Assembly (NCBI GenBank): GCA_016630955.3
Contig: CM049992.1
Coordinates: 2,028,204 to 2,092,203 of the forward strand
Reading direction: 5' to 3'
Source of the DNA: Didymella arachidicola
Taxonomy: Eukaryota > Ascomycota > Dothideomycetes > Pleosporales > Didymellaceae
Length of the DNA stretch: 64,000 nucleotides
Under the pieces are notes generated by a model that did not search any database, was not told where the DNA came from, and worked only from the letters and a program-made list of their open reading frames with translations. The position numbers and the translations under genes are program-made. Positions 22,288-32,623 of the stretch are shown here, piece after piece. Positions within the stretch are counted from its first letter, which is position 1. Each line of letters begins with the position of its first letter.

Positions 22288-22915
22288 TTTGCTGAAGCGG
22301 CTTAAGATCTGGACAGATGCTGCGTGAGAATTTTGCTCCCTGATAGCAATCAAAGGAACTGAATAATGCGTGGCAGAGATAGTCGTAGTTGGGTGGTTCT
22401 TCCTCCGGTCACTGAAATTCGCCTTCAGGCGGAACGCGTACAAAGAATGAAGACCAGTTCGGCTTGGGCCACATTCCTATCCATACAAAGATAGAGTTCT
22501 AGCAAGGCGATTCGTATCCCTGTACCCAAGCTGCAGATCAGCAACTCGCCTTACGAGTTTCCAGGGGACGTCAGTAACACATCAGTTGTTTCACGCCTGC
22601 AACCTCCCCTACATCATATCCGCACGCATGATGCCTGTGTCTAACTTTGAACACGCTGCTATTAGCAAAGCGTCGTTGTGATTGCGATCGTAGCGTTGGT
22701 TTCCGTTATATATCACGGTCCCGAGAATAGTGGTTAAGGCTTTGCTCCAACCAGGGGCTAAACATTCAAAACGCTAGCCGCCAGCTTTTTACCATTTCTA
22801 CAGTGCAATTACTGCAGCCATTGTCCCACAATTCATAACCCGATCCTTTTCCTCGTTGCTCTGGTGAGCTTAGCCTCGATATCCCCGAACCCTTTGTTGA
22901 GACGCACACGCACAG
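22288..22915. other. Divergent intergenic region
   Basis: About 630 bases between the minus-strand membrane protein and the MFS transporter; would hold both promoters. No other gene seen. Confidence 0.35.
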
Positions 22916-24757
22916 ATGAACGATCGACGACCCACGGACCTACCGCCCCCCTCACGTCGATTTACAACTCTCGAAGGATGGAACAGGGTTGGAGAAGGAG
23001 TTTTTGTCTTTGGGCAAAGAACTTTGATTTACAATTTTGCGGGTCAATTCGATCTCGAGCGGGCCAGCCAAGGTGATAGTTTCATGGCACCGAGCAACCA
23101 GAATGCATGGGACAGGGGTGGGGATAAAGCCTCCCAGATCGAGCATGCATCGAAAGAGAACCAGGAAAATAATGGAAAAGGAATTCCAGCATTGCCAAAG
23201 AAGCCATATCACGTCTACACGTCAGGTCAGAAGTGGATAGTCGTGACTCTGATTAGCGCAGCGGGATTATTCTCCGGTCTGAGCTCGAACATATACTTCC
23301 CGTCCTTGGATGCAATCGCAAAGGTTGAGCATCCTGTTTGCTAGACAACGTCTTATGAACATTCGCTGATGGATACCAGGACTTACACGTTAGAGCTCAA
23401 GATGTCAACCTTACGATCACCTCATATCTCATTGTCCAAGGAATATCTCCACTACTATGGGGCTCACTTTCTGATACTATCGGTCGCCGACCTATCTACC
23501 TATACTCTTTCCTGGTGTACATTGTAGCCAATGCCGTCCTCAGCTTTTCTCCGAATTTCGCAGTGCTGCTACTCTTTCGAGCTTTCCAAGCCGCAGGATC
23601 CGCCTCAACAGTCAGCATTGGAAATGGCGTCATCCAGGATATATCTCCGTCCTCCGAAAGAGGCAGCTTCATCAGTTTCTACCAAGCGATTCGAAACTTC
23701 AGCATAGCCGGTGGCCCTGTCATCGGCGGTGTTCTCACAAAATTCCTCGGATTTCGGTCGATATTCATCTTCCTGCTCATTCTCTCCATCGTCACCATCC
23801 TGGCTATCCTCATGTTCCTCCCCGAGACACTGCGCAGCATAGCAGGAGACGGATCGCTCCGGCTCACGGGCATTCATCAGCCCCTCGTCCGCAGATTAAA
23901 GAGCACACCTGACAGCCTCGAGAATAGCCAGACGCCGCAGGTGCGTCCCCCTATCGTGCTCATGACGTTTATCGAGCCTCTCCGGCTACTGAAACAGAGG
24001 AGTATCGTGCTGAACTTGATCTTCGGAAGCGTCGTGTACGCTTCTTGGAGCATGGTGACGAGTTCGACCACGGTGTTATTTCAGCGCTTGTTTCTTCTGA
24101 ATGAGCTACAGCTGGGGCTTGTATTCATTCCCAACGGTAAGTAATACCGTGTTTCTAATGTTCGAGTAGAATATGTCCATGTGTTTTCTTGCTTGCATCG
24201 TTTACTGCTGCGCAGAAGCAACGTTACTGATTTAATGCACAGGTCTGGGAACCATCTTTGGAAGCGTGATAATAGGCATTCTTATGGATCGCTCCTTCAA
24301 GCAGGCCGAAGCCGATTATCATGGTCAGCACGATTCTTCGAGCTTTGTTGGAAACTCGCCCCCCGCGGGATTTCCGATAGAAAGAGCTAGGCTCAAGCAC
24401 CTACTTTGGATCACGCCGCTGTTCGTTGTGAGCATGGCTGCATACGGCCTTTCACTCAACAGCACGGCCTTGGTAGAGCGATCCGGTTGGATCGCGGTCC
24501 CGCTGATTCTTCAATTCTTCATTGCAGCAACGAGTAACGCATCGTTTGCAATTAACCAAACACTTGTCTCGGATCTTTGCCCTGGTAAGGGCGCCAGTAG
24601 CACTGCAATTAACAATCTCTTCCGATGCTCCTTGGGTGCCGCAGGGGTAGCATTGATTGACACGATAATTAGTGCAATGGGTGTAGGGCCAGCGTTTGTC
24701 AGTTTAGGGCTTGTAACCATTATTGCATCGCCCCTATGGGTTTTGCAATGCTACTAG
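22916..24757 (+). CDS. MFS drug:H+ antiporter-like transporter (DHA1 group)
   Basis: 559 aa from three exons: 22916-23323, 23380-24136, 24243-24757 (introns 56 and 106 nt, GT-AG); the total of 1680 nt is in frame. The start could also be ATG 23084 (MAPSNQNAWDRGG), because the first 56 residues are poorly protein-like. MFS signature LSDTIGRRPIYLYS follows TM2; GGPVIGGVL is the TM5-type motif C of antiporters; twelve helices can be placed. Closest in style to the Qdr/Tpo-like DHA1 exporters. Position next to a methyltransferase, a tyrosinase and a UstYa protein suggests a role in exporting a secondary metabolite, but this is inference. Confidence 0.85.
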
Positions 24758-26213
24758 GCAACCCTGAACGAGCCAATACAACGTCTAGCCCTTCATTAAG
24801 TCTTGAGCAAAAGTGGCTGTGCTATCCGTAGAGGCCGACTCCTCTACAATCAGGTTGCATTCATCACACTGCGAATACGTCTAAGATATAAGCCTTCTAG
24901 TAAGTTTCGGGTTGTATTGCTCCCTCACATAAAGTCAAGAGTGAACTGCTCTGCAATTTATACAGCAAAATTGCGTTACGCAGGCCGCAACGTCAGTTTG
25001 AAGCCACCGGCCACATCCTGACTCACCTTCCTATAACACCAGTGTTCTCCAATGCAATATTGTTCTGCGTCCCCTCTACTAGCACAATGTTGTCGCCAGA
25101 TTATCAATGCTGGCCCCAACACCAGGGCAACCCTGCCCAGGTTCAAGCTCGCATCTTTTGGACGATCCGCAAAGCTAGAGACTCCGCTCCCACAAACCGT
25201 CCCAGATTTTGGAACGTTAGTAGAGGCACCGGTACAGGCCACCCTGGTGGCGGCTGCCTGCAAGCTGTCCGCTTTCCATGAACCTCTACTTTGACCAGAA
25301 GAGGCGATACGCGAGGTTTGTTCTACAACATCCTGCTCTCGCAACAACATGGCACTTGCGAATAGCGCGCGGAAAGCTGGCGACAAGTAACTACATGTAG
25401 CTGTACTTTTGTCATTTCTGGTGGGTCACTCAGATCTGGCGGAGGCCTTGGAGTCCTATTCTAATTCCTACTCTTGCAGTGTGCTATGAAACCAGAGTCA
25501 TCTCTTTCAGTAGAAACGCTGCAGGAGACAAAATTAAACAACGATTGTCTTAAGATTTGTGCCATTGTCGGGCAATGGCACTGCAAGATGTTTAGGTCTG
25601 TCTCAACGGCGTTCAGACAAGCATATACTACTGTATTTCGTCAATGCTAGCCCTGAAGCATACTATGTGAGATGCTCCCTCAGGTGAGAGAGCTGGTAAG
25701 GAATAGCAGCTCCATAGCATTCAAGACTATTGCAGTGCCACTAAATGGCCAAAGGATCTAAAATGTCCGGAACCTCCGATGACTTGCACATCAGATCAGG
25801 CTATCACCAACTTTTTGAATGATCACACTAGCTCCATTCCGGAGTAACCAGCAGTTTTGACGGGATCAGGGTATGTGCTTCGACGATAACGCCTCCGCAT
25901 TATCCATAGTCAAAGTTAGCAAGCTTGCCATTCAGAGACATGCTCGTGGTACGGTCCTCAATAAGGTAGTTGATCTATTCCTCTTATCACGAGTTTGTGG
26001 AAGCTTGTCTGGTTTTGGATCAGACGTCAAACGTACAAGTGCGTAATCACAACATGCGTCTTATCTCGTTTACTTCTGCTAAATGGTAACCAAATGCATT
26101 ATATGTTCATCTGTGTTCCAAAAGAGACTTTGCACTTTTCTCGTTTCTCTTTTCTTCCATCCTTTTACCTGCTCGATCTTTCCTAATCTCCTACTCAGCA
26201 CGTTTCCACAGTT
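24758..26213. other. Intergenic, no convincing gene
   Basis: About 1.45 kb. A minus-strand frame at 24976-25386 has a few cysteines and a hydrophobic stretch (LNLGRVALVLGPALIIW) faintly like a decayed CFEM/GPI protein, but it has no ATG at the right place and no full cysteine pattern. Confidence 0.35.
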
Positions 26214-26810
26214 ATGGAGTTCGGTACCGTCAACACTAATTTCAGTTATGTGTTTCACCGCCTACGCTGGTCAGTCTTCGAGAACGTGTCAAAGATTCGT
26301 GTTGTGGAAGATCTAGACAGCCTGCAAGCAGAGCCGTTTCCCTTCCTAAATCACCAAATTGCAAGAGAACCGGTAACTGAGATTCCGCTTCGAGAGATAC
26401 CTTTTAACATCGATACCCTGATAATATAGGAGACATCTGATTACTAGAGAACAGGAAACTTGGCTGTGCACCGCACAGATGGCGGTGCAGTCACTGTGGG
26501 CGATGTAGTCGAACAGCTGTCGGGGTACATTATCGCCAAGAAAGACGATATCCTTGAAGCCTCCGCGCCTTACCTGAGCATGTGGACGCAGAGTGCAGGG
26601 GATGCGACGAAAGTCACCAACGTACCCGCTCTCAGGCACTACGACATCTCTGACGACACACGAGTCTTTTTCGGAAATTTTACCAGTGATATCATATTCG
26701 ACAACTGCAGTGTCAATGTCAGGCTCTGGGTGGAAGGGCCATTTGGGAAGACTATCGACGGTTTCTGGAAAGATATGCCCTCAGAAGAAGAATTATTTAG
26801 GGATGCGTGA
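26214..26810 (+). CDS. Hypothetical protein, two exons (about 173 aa)
   Basis: Proposed exons 26214-26372 and 26448-26810 with GTAACT donor and TTACTAG acceptor (75 nt intron), total 522 nt in frame. The second exon (GNLAVHRTDGGAVTVGDVVE, then RVFFGNFTSDIIFDN and NVRLWVEGPFGKTI) looks like genuine conserved protein. No known domain recognised. The alternative is two separate or broken frames: the first frame reads on through protein-like sequence (PVTEIPLREIPF) to TAG 26427-26429, so this may be a damaged gene. Confidence 0.4.
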
Positions 26811-27494
26811 CACGACCTGAGTACAGATATCAACACAACATGAGTAGAGCCCGTGTCTTTTCTATTTGTCCGTTGTTCGCAATTTTCGAGATTTTCCCTT
26901 GGCAAGCAACCTTAAGTGGGCCGTAAGCCTCTTGAAACAAGACACACCTAAGGATATCGAAGCCTAATGATTAACGCTGTCAGTGCGAGTGTAAAGATAT
27001 AGGATGGAGAAACAGCAGAGCTGCATGTTCTTACCTCGCCCGGCTGGACAGAAACGCTGTTCGTCTACAGCTGTCTAGCTATCTGAGTTCCTTGCTTTTC
27101 TCTACGTAAATGTTACGGCCATCACAGCCATCAGCCACGGAACAGCATAACAACATCGAGACGACTTGCCAAATTTTGTGCTTGTCTGAACCCGTCTCTC
27201 CCACCACGCTACCGTTGCGAAGCAACCCCGCGCCTCCGGCCGGAACTTAACTTCACCTGCGCGCTGTTAAACTGGAACTCAACTCAGCGAGTGTCAATTG
27301 CGGATTTTAGAGCAGCTGTGCTGATGTGCTGATGTTTTTTAAAGGTAGTTTATGTTAATGACACTTGAGCAGTGGTACCTAAGTATTCATCAAAGTCTGT
27401 ATCTTCTGTTCGTCCTTGGTTCTGGCACACGTCGGAGTTGACCACCCTTCTGGCAACACTCATCATTCCGAACCCTATCATCCTACTTTTTAGA
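26811..27494. other. Intergenic, nothing recognised
   Basis: About 680 bases between converging genes. No gene or repeat seen. Confidence 0.35.
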
Positions 27495-29005
27495 CTACAA
27501 CTTTCCTGTGCTACCTAGGTTACCTGTGTCGCCCTCTTCGTTGCTGTCCAGAATTGTGTGACTGTCCGCCGTGTTAACGATTGTGCTTGAGGCTGCAAAT
27601 AGCTTTCTCAACTTACCATAAGTGAACTTAAGTAGAGTTCGTGGCTGCTCAGCATACAGACTGTCAATACTCTTTCTTGACGTATGATCAACATCGAATC
27701 CAAGCAGATCTGCCAGCTGGAGCAACTCATCAACGGAGAGATGCAAAGCGGTATGGGTTCCCCATTTCAGCGCTGTACATACATCAGTTCGACCATGATC
27801 TCAATGAGTGACGAGATACCGTACGTCCAAGATTAATCCACACACCCCCTGGCTTCAGCAGCCGATGTATGTTGGTCAGGAACTCAATTACATTATCGGC
27901 AATGTCGATAAAGAACAGTGTGACAACGGCATCAAATTGAGCGTCTTCGGGGAATTCATCTAGAAAGTTACCCTCAACAAACTCGACAGATTTGTTTGGC
28001 CAGTGGTCCGGCACAGTGATGGCCGAGTAGCGCGAGGATGAGTCTTCCTGGTATGCCCATCTTGTCACAAAAGGCTGCAGCGTATATTGGTGCAGCGAGC
28101 TCGTATGATTCGTGAGCATGTGGTAGGTCAAGATGGAGCTGTAGTCCATCTCATTAGCCGTGACGTGATACCCTGCGGATTTGTGAGACCATGGATTTCG
28201 CCTCGACGAAAGGAAGGTTGCACGCACCAAGATCAGCTATATCGCTCGCCAGCCTGCCCAGACCACTGCCGGGTACAAGCACCTTCTTTCCCGTCGCACT
28301 TTTGCCAAAGTGTTGCTCAAGCCCATGTAGAATAGGAGGAAACACGGCTTGTCTCTCTTTTTCGCCCTGTTTACTCCAGTCCCGCGACAAATGCGCAAAC
28401 GCCAGGGTGGAAACTTGAAGTTCTGTGTCTTGTTTACCTGCCAGGGCTTGCGAGCCAACTTGATAATGATCCCTCGCATATTGCGCAACTTCATCCGTAA
28501 ACCGGGTGTTTACTTCAATACCTTTCCTGGCATGATCAAAATGTGCAGGATAGCCAAGCTGGTTGCTCATCAACTTCTGCGCGGGTGTTTGCTTGGCATA
28601 CCGGGCATGTTTCCGTTGGAGCACTTGCTTGGCGAGGAGTGGATATTGCTCGAAGGAATTGATAGAGTGTGTCAGTCCCGCGGGAAGAGCAGAGTATTGT
28701 TTTCTTGCTTCACCTTGAGAGGTGAAAGCTTGAAAGGCTTCTTTGGAGACTGCCGGGAAAGAGGCGGCAAGCGGGGAACCGAGGTTTACGTGAAGTGCTC
28801 GAACGCGAGAGGAGAGACAATACGCAATTTCGGAGAATGATGAGGCGCCGCTAACAGCGATATAGAGGGGCAAAATGAAGCAGAGTAAAAGCGCAACGAA
28901 GCGGGAGAGACCCCCGTCGGTTGTGAACATGCTTGTGCTTAGGCTGTAACTAGTGCAACAAGAAAAGAAGAGGCGATGAAATTCAGACAGAAAAAAAGAA
29001 GGCAT
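27495..29005 (-). CDS. N2227-type (carnosine N-methyltransferase-like) SAM-dependent methyltransferase
   Basis: 467 aa from three exons: 29005-28228, 28172-27825, 27772-27495 (introns 55 and 52 nt, GT-AG), total 1404 nt in frame. The start may instead be ATG 28930, giving 442 aa. An N-terminal hydrophobic segment (FVALLLCFILPLYIAV) suggests a membrane anchor or signal. Methyltransferase motif I is VLVPGSGLGRLASDIA, directly followed across the splice by GYHVTANEMDYSSILTYHML, the N2227 family signature; FDAVVTLFFIDIADNVIEFL and LLKPGGVWINLGP/LKWG match later motifs. Known members N-methylate histidine-containing peptides such as carnosine. Its start lies about 180 bp from the divergent tyrosinase gene, so the two may share a promoter. 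Confidence 0.85.
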
Positions 29006-29181
29006 AATGGGCGGATGATATCAACGGCAAGATCGGTCCTTCTTGGTAACGTCATACCTATCATGCCGAATGAGCGGCGCTATGTCCATTCACGGTCAAA
29101 CGTCTCGCCATACGCTCACTATTTAGGCCTACCGTATCTACTGCGAGCCTTCATACGTCTCTAAACTTCTATAGCTAAGAC

Positions 29182-30417
29182 ATGGCTACTGTTTCCTCTA
29201 TTCTGCTCTTCTGTCTCCTATACATTACGCATCGCGCCCAGCCTTTGCATACACACCCAAGGGATGAGGCACAATTTCCAAAGTGCAGCCGGCTCCTGAC
29301 ACGTAAAGAGTGGCGGACATTGACGACGAGTGAGCAAACCGAGTGGGTGAGGTCGATCAAGGTGTATCCCCCTTCTAAGGTTCTAAGTACATCGCTAATG
29401 ATGATTAGTGCTTGGCAAGCATACGACACGAACGGCTATCCTTAACCAGGAATCACACAGTGCTTACGGGGAAGAGAAGCCTGTACGACGATTATTCGTA
29501 CTCCCACGCAGTAGTGGAGCATAGCGCACATAGGAATGCCTATTTCCTACCTTGGCGTACGTTCCATTACTTCCGTTTCCCCAGCATATGCTTATCGGTG
29601 CGTAGACCGCTGGTTCACCCACTTGTTTGACACGTCCCTACGCCAAGTCTGCGGCTATAGCGGGCCAACTCCGTACTGGGACTGGACGCGTGATCATGCA
29701 GACTTATTCAAGTCGCCAGTGTTTGAGGACTCGCCTGAATACGGACTCGGTGGAACGGGGGACTGTGATTCCTCCCCTGAGGCAGACTGTACGGTCTCCA
29801 CCGGCGCTTTTGCCTTATCTGCAGACAGATTAGAGCTCAACTGGCCCATTCTGCATTCTCTGCGGAGAAACCTAACTCTTATTACTGGCTGGTTTCCCCA
29901 CGAGCTACCTCAGAACCTCACTCTCGGCCCGGAGTCCGTGCGCAATGCGACCGAGCAAACAACTGGTGACTTCTTCAAGTTTCAGTACGCAATGACGCGA
30001 ATGCATGATCACGTACACAACTTCGTGGGTGGAGATCTGGCCGGAGACTGCCCGAAAGCCCTTCCCGCGGCGGATTGTCATGGTTTGAACATAGGCTTCA
30101 CGCCCAATGACCCGCTCTTTTGGCTGCACCATGCGCAACTTGACCGGTTGTGGAGTGAGGTGCGCCCCCGAAATATGGTTTCATTTCCTGTTTTTACCTC
30201 ACTGACCCGATATGCATAGTGGCAGCTTCACCACTCGTCCAACTTCGCCGCCTTCTCCGGCATTCCATTGGATCCGCACAATACGAGCGACCCACGCTAC
30301 GATCCCAACGCTCACGCAGATCGTGTGATGCCCTTTGACATACAGAGCGTTCCGGTGGCGCCGCGCCGCGTGTTTGATACAGAAAGTTGGCCATTGTGTT
30401 ATCTTTACCAAAGCTGA
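29182..30417 (+). CDS. Secreted tyrosinase-like type 3 copper protein
   Basis: 359 aa, four exons: 29182-29361, 29409-29556, 29606-30159, 30220-30417 (introns 47, 49, 60 nt, GT-AG), total 1080 nt in frame. Signal peptide MATVSSILLFCLLYITHRAQ. Copper A region: SHAVVEHSAHRNAYFLPW/HRWF, with H101 and H110 in the usual HxxxxFLPWHR context. Copper B region: MHDHVHNFVGGD and DPLFWLHHAQLDRLW. The short length without a large C-terminal shielding domain fits secreted fungal tyrosinases such as those in dikaritin RiPP clusters (UstQ type), which oxidise tyrosine residues, more than melanin tyrosinases. Several N-glycosylation sites support secretion. Divergent from the methyltransferase and convergent with the UstYa gene. 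Confidence 0.88.
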
Positions 30418-30596
30418 ACGACATTGTGTAGTCATACCAGATTCACAGTTAATCGATGTTTTCTATCCTAGTAAAGAAAGCCGAAGATTCCCACTCAAGG
30501 AATGTCTGGAGAACTATCGTATAACAAATCACTTTCAGATATTCAATTATCGTACCATGGCTATCGTGTAGTTCTTCGCATAGGATAGCCAACATA

Positions 30597-31363
30597 TCAA
30601 CTAATCGCGTGAAGTCTCTCGTGCATCTCTGGAGTCCATTTCTCATGCTCTTTAGCTAACCAATCATGGACTTGTCTCCAATCCCGGCACGTATGCGCGA
30701 TTCCCGCGTCTGGATGCGATACCTCACCGTTTTTCTTTCTCATCCCCTCACCACCAGGCTCCAGAGTTATGTCGGCCGCACATAGGATACCCTGCCGCAG
30801 GTAGTGGAAACAGTGCGCTGTATGGTTGGACCCATCGTCCCCGTTGATGAGCATGGTGCGTATGTGGTTCAGACAGTGTATTTGATGCCACATGGACACG
30901 TCGAATGCGAAGTACTCCTCGCCTAGAAAAACGAAGCCTTTGCCGGGAGGGCGTATTGCGTTCCATTCAGCCCAAGCAGGTATGCCTTCTATCGCGTAGT
31001 GGGAGGGGTCGTCTTGAAAGATAGCTTGGATAGTCCGGACCTTGATTGGGAGCTCGCGCGGACGGTCATCGTTGACGTAGGCTTCTCACCATTAGCCAGC
31101 TTCAAGATCAAGTGATGATATTACGCACTATATCCTCGCGTTCCACGCGTCAGGATGTGCAGGTTGAAGACGAATAGACCAAAGTTGAGGACTAGGCAAA
31201 CGCTCAGTATTGCAAGCAAGCAATATGAGAGGCTGCACAATCGCGACGTAAGAGACTTAGAGAACATGTTGATGTAGTGGAAGAGTGTTGGAGAAAGCAA
31301 CCAGAGCAGGGGAGCGTGTTCAGCACCAGACACAGGCCAGAGTATGAGCTTTTCCTTAGCCAT
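30597..31363 (-). CDS. UstYa family oxidase-like protein (DUF3328)
   Basis: 240 aa from two exons: 31363-31129 and 31084-30597. The 44-nt intron has donor GTGCGT and a GGCTAAT branch point but a GAG acceptor, so that junction is the least certain part; total 723 nt in frame. Transmembrane helix at about residues 45-72 (SLSYCLLAILSVCLVLNFGL). The two family-defining HxxHC motifs are HQIHC (145-149) and HTAHC (166-170), followed by YLRQGILCAADITLE. UstYa-type proteins catalyse oxidative cyclisation or dehydrogenation of RiPP core peptides and other fungal metabolites. Adjacent to a tyrosinase, as in ustiloxin and phomopsin clusters. Confidence 0.85.
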
Positions 31364-31930
31364 ACACTATTCATCTTAAGCTGATAGTGACCTTTACTCT
31401 CCAATTACCGAAAAGCCTGATGTGCGCATAAAGCACCGGTGTTAGACTGGGTCTATCCACCATATCCCCCATGCCCCGTTTGATCCGGAAGCATTTTGGC
31501 TTGGAGGTCAAATGAGGGAACGTAAGTGAGCGGTCAATCATACCTAGGTACGCAGGGTCATCTGCGGACACGCCAGAATGACAACATTAGAAGCACCGAT
31601 GGTCGATGGACTACCTAGAGTGGCGTTACCTCGACAGGGTTGGCGGCAATACGGGAAACTATTCGAGCTTCGGCATTTTGAAAACGGTGGTTCTTCAGAC
31701 TTGTGGTGAGCCTAGGCACGAGAGGTTGTGCTTGGCTCCCTTGCTTCCGCAGTACAAGGGGGGTATATGGATGAGTGAGATTACGAATGTCCCCCGGGCC
31801 ACGTTTCCCTTTCGAAAGGAAAGACGAGGATCGGCCCGGAAGGCTCGCAACGGCAACTCGTATTCTCACTTATTCATGTATCCACCCTGTAGTGCTCAGC
31901 GCATCTGTAAGACAAACATCTGTGCTCTGC
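31364..31930. other. Intergenic, no convincing gene
   Basis: Several short frames on both strands (for example minus 31371-31571, plus 31606-31935) have no signal peptide or repeated core; none can be defended as a RiPP precursor. Confidence 0.35.
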
Positions 31931-31940
31931 GGTGATACCC

Positions 31941-32036
31941 GTACAAAGAAGCTTGTATTTTTCGAGGAATCATGTTTGGGGCTTGTGCGCACGGAGGTGA
32001 TCCCTGAAAAAACACAAGCTTCTTCGTATCTTGTAC
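31941..32036. repeat. Imperfect inverted repeat (hairpin or MITE-like)
   Basis: Left arm 31941-31972 begins GTACAAAGAAGCTTGTATTT; right arm 31998-32036 is its imperfect reverse complement, ending AAGCTTCTTCGTATCTTGTAC. The loop is about 25 bases. Weaker pairing extends outward (GGTGATACC with GGTATATCCC). No target duplication can be defined. Confidence 0.55.
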
Positions 32037-32288
32037 TGTGGTATATCCCATAAGTTTTGTAGGTGGGTCTTAGTGCGAGACTAATGTATTAAAATGTTTA
32101 CAGCTTGTGATTTAATTAATCGCTGCGTAGTTAGCTGCTTAAACAGATCTGATTAGGCAGCACCAGACCTAAGATTTCGGCCCGCACCCCTGGACGCTGT
32201 TCCCCACCTAGGAAACCTATGGGACATACCAGTAAAGCATTCTTGAAACACTTATACCCAATGCAGTGATTCGTGAATCGTAGTCCAG

Positions 32289-32367
32289 CCGGAAGCTAAT
32301 GCTAGTAATCGCGGACAGGGCCGATTCCGGAAGCTAATGCTAGTGATCGCGGACAGGGCCGATTCCG
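32289..32367. repeat. 38-bp direct tandem repeat, two copies
   Basis: Unit beginning CCGGAAGCTAATGCTAGTAA occurs at 32289-32326 and 32327-32364, differing by one base (A/G), followed by CCG. Lies just before the transposon nest. Confidence 0.7.
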
Positions 32368-32623
32368 TGCCACGCAGATCTTAGTACATAACGCATTCGC
32401 ACCGACGTTTCGGCAGTGTACTGTAGTTAGAGAGGTAAGTTTTAAAAGCAGAGACAACATTAGAGGCACTTAGTTTTTTTCTTTTTATATTAGTATTTTA
32501 TTTTTAGTTAGTATTGGTACTAATTTAATAGAATATTAATACTAGTCTAGAACTTAATACTAAAAGTCTAGTAGATTATTAAAAGCTACTTTTCTTTTAT
32601 TATAAAGTAGACTAAATTAGATA

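Noticed and set aside
24976..25386. Possible CFEM or GPI protein on the minus strand
   Set aside because: Faint cysteine and hydrophobic pattern only; no ATG at the right place and not eight cysteines.
31371..31935. Short frames considered as RiPP precursor near the UstYa gene
   Set aside because: No signal peptide and no repeated core flanked by KR sites.
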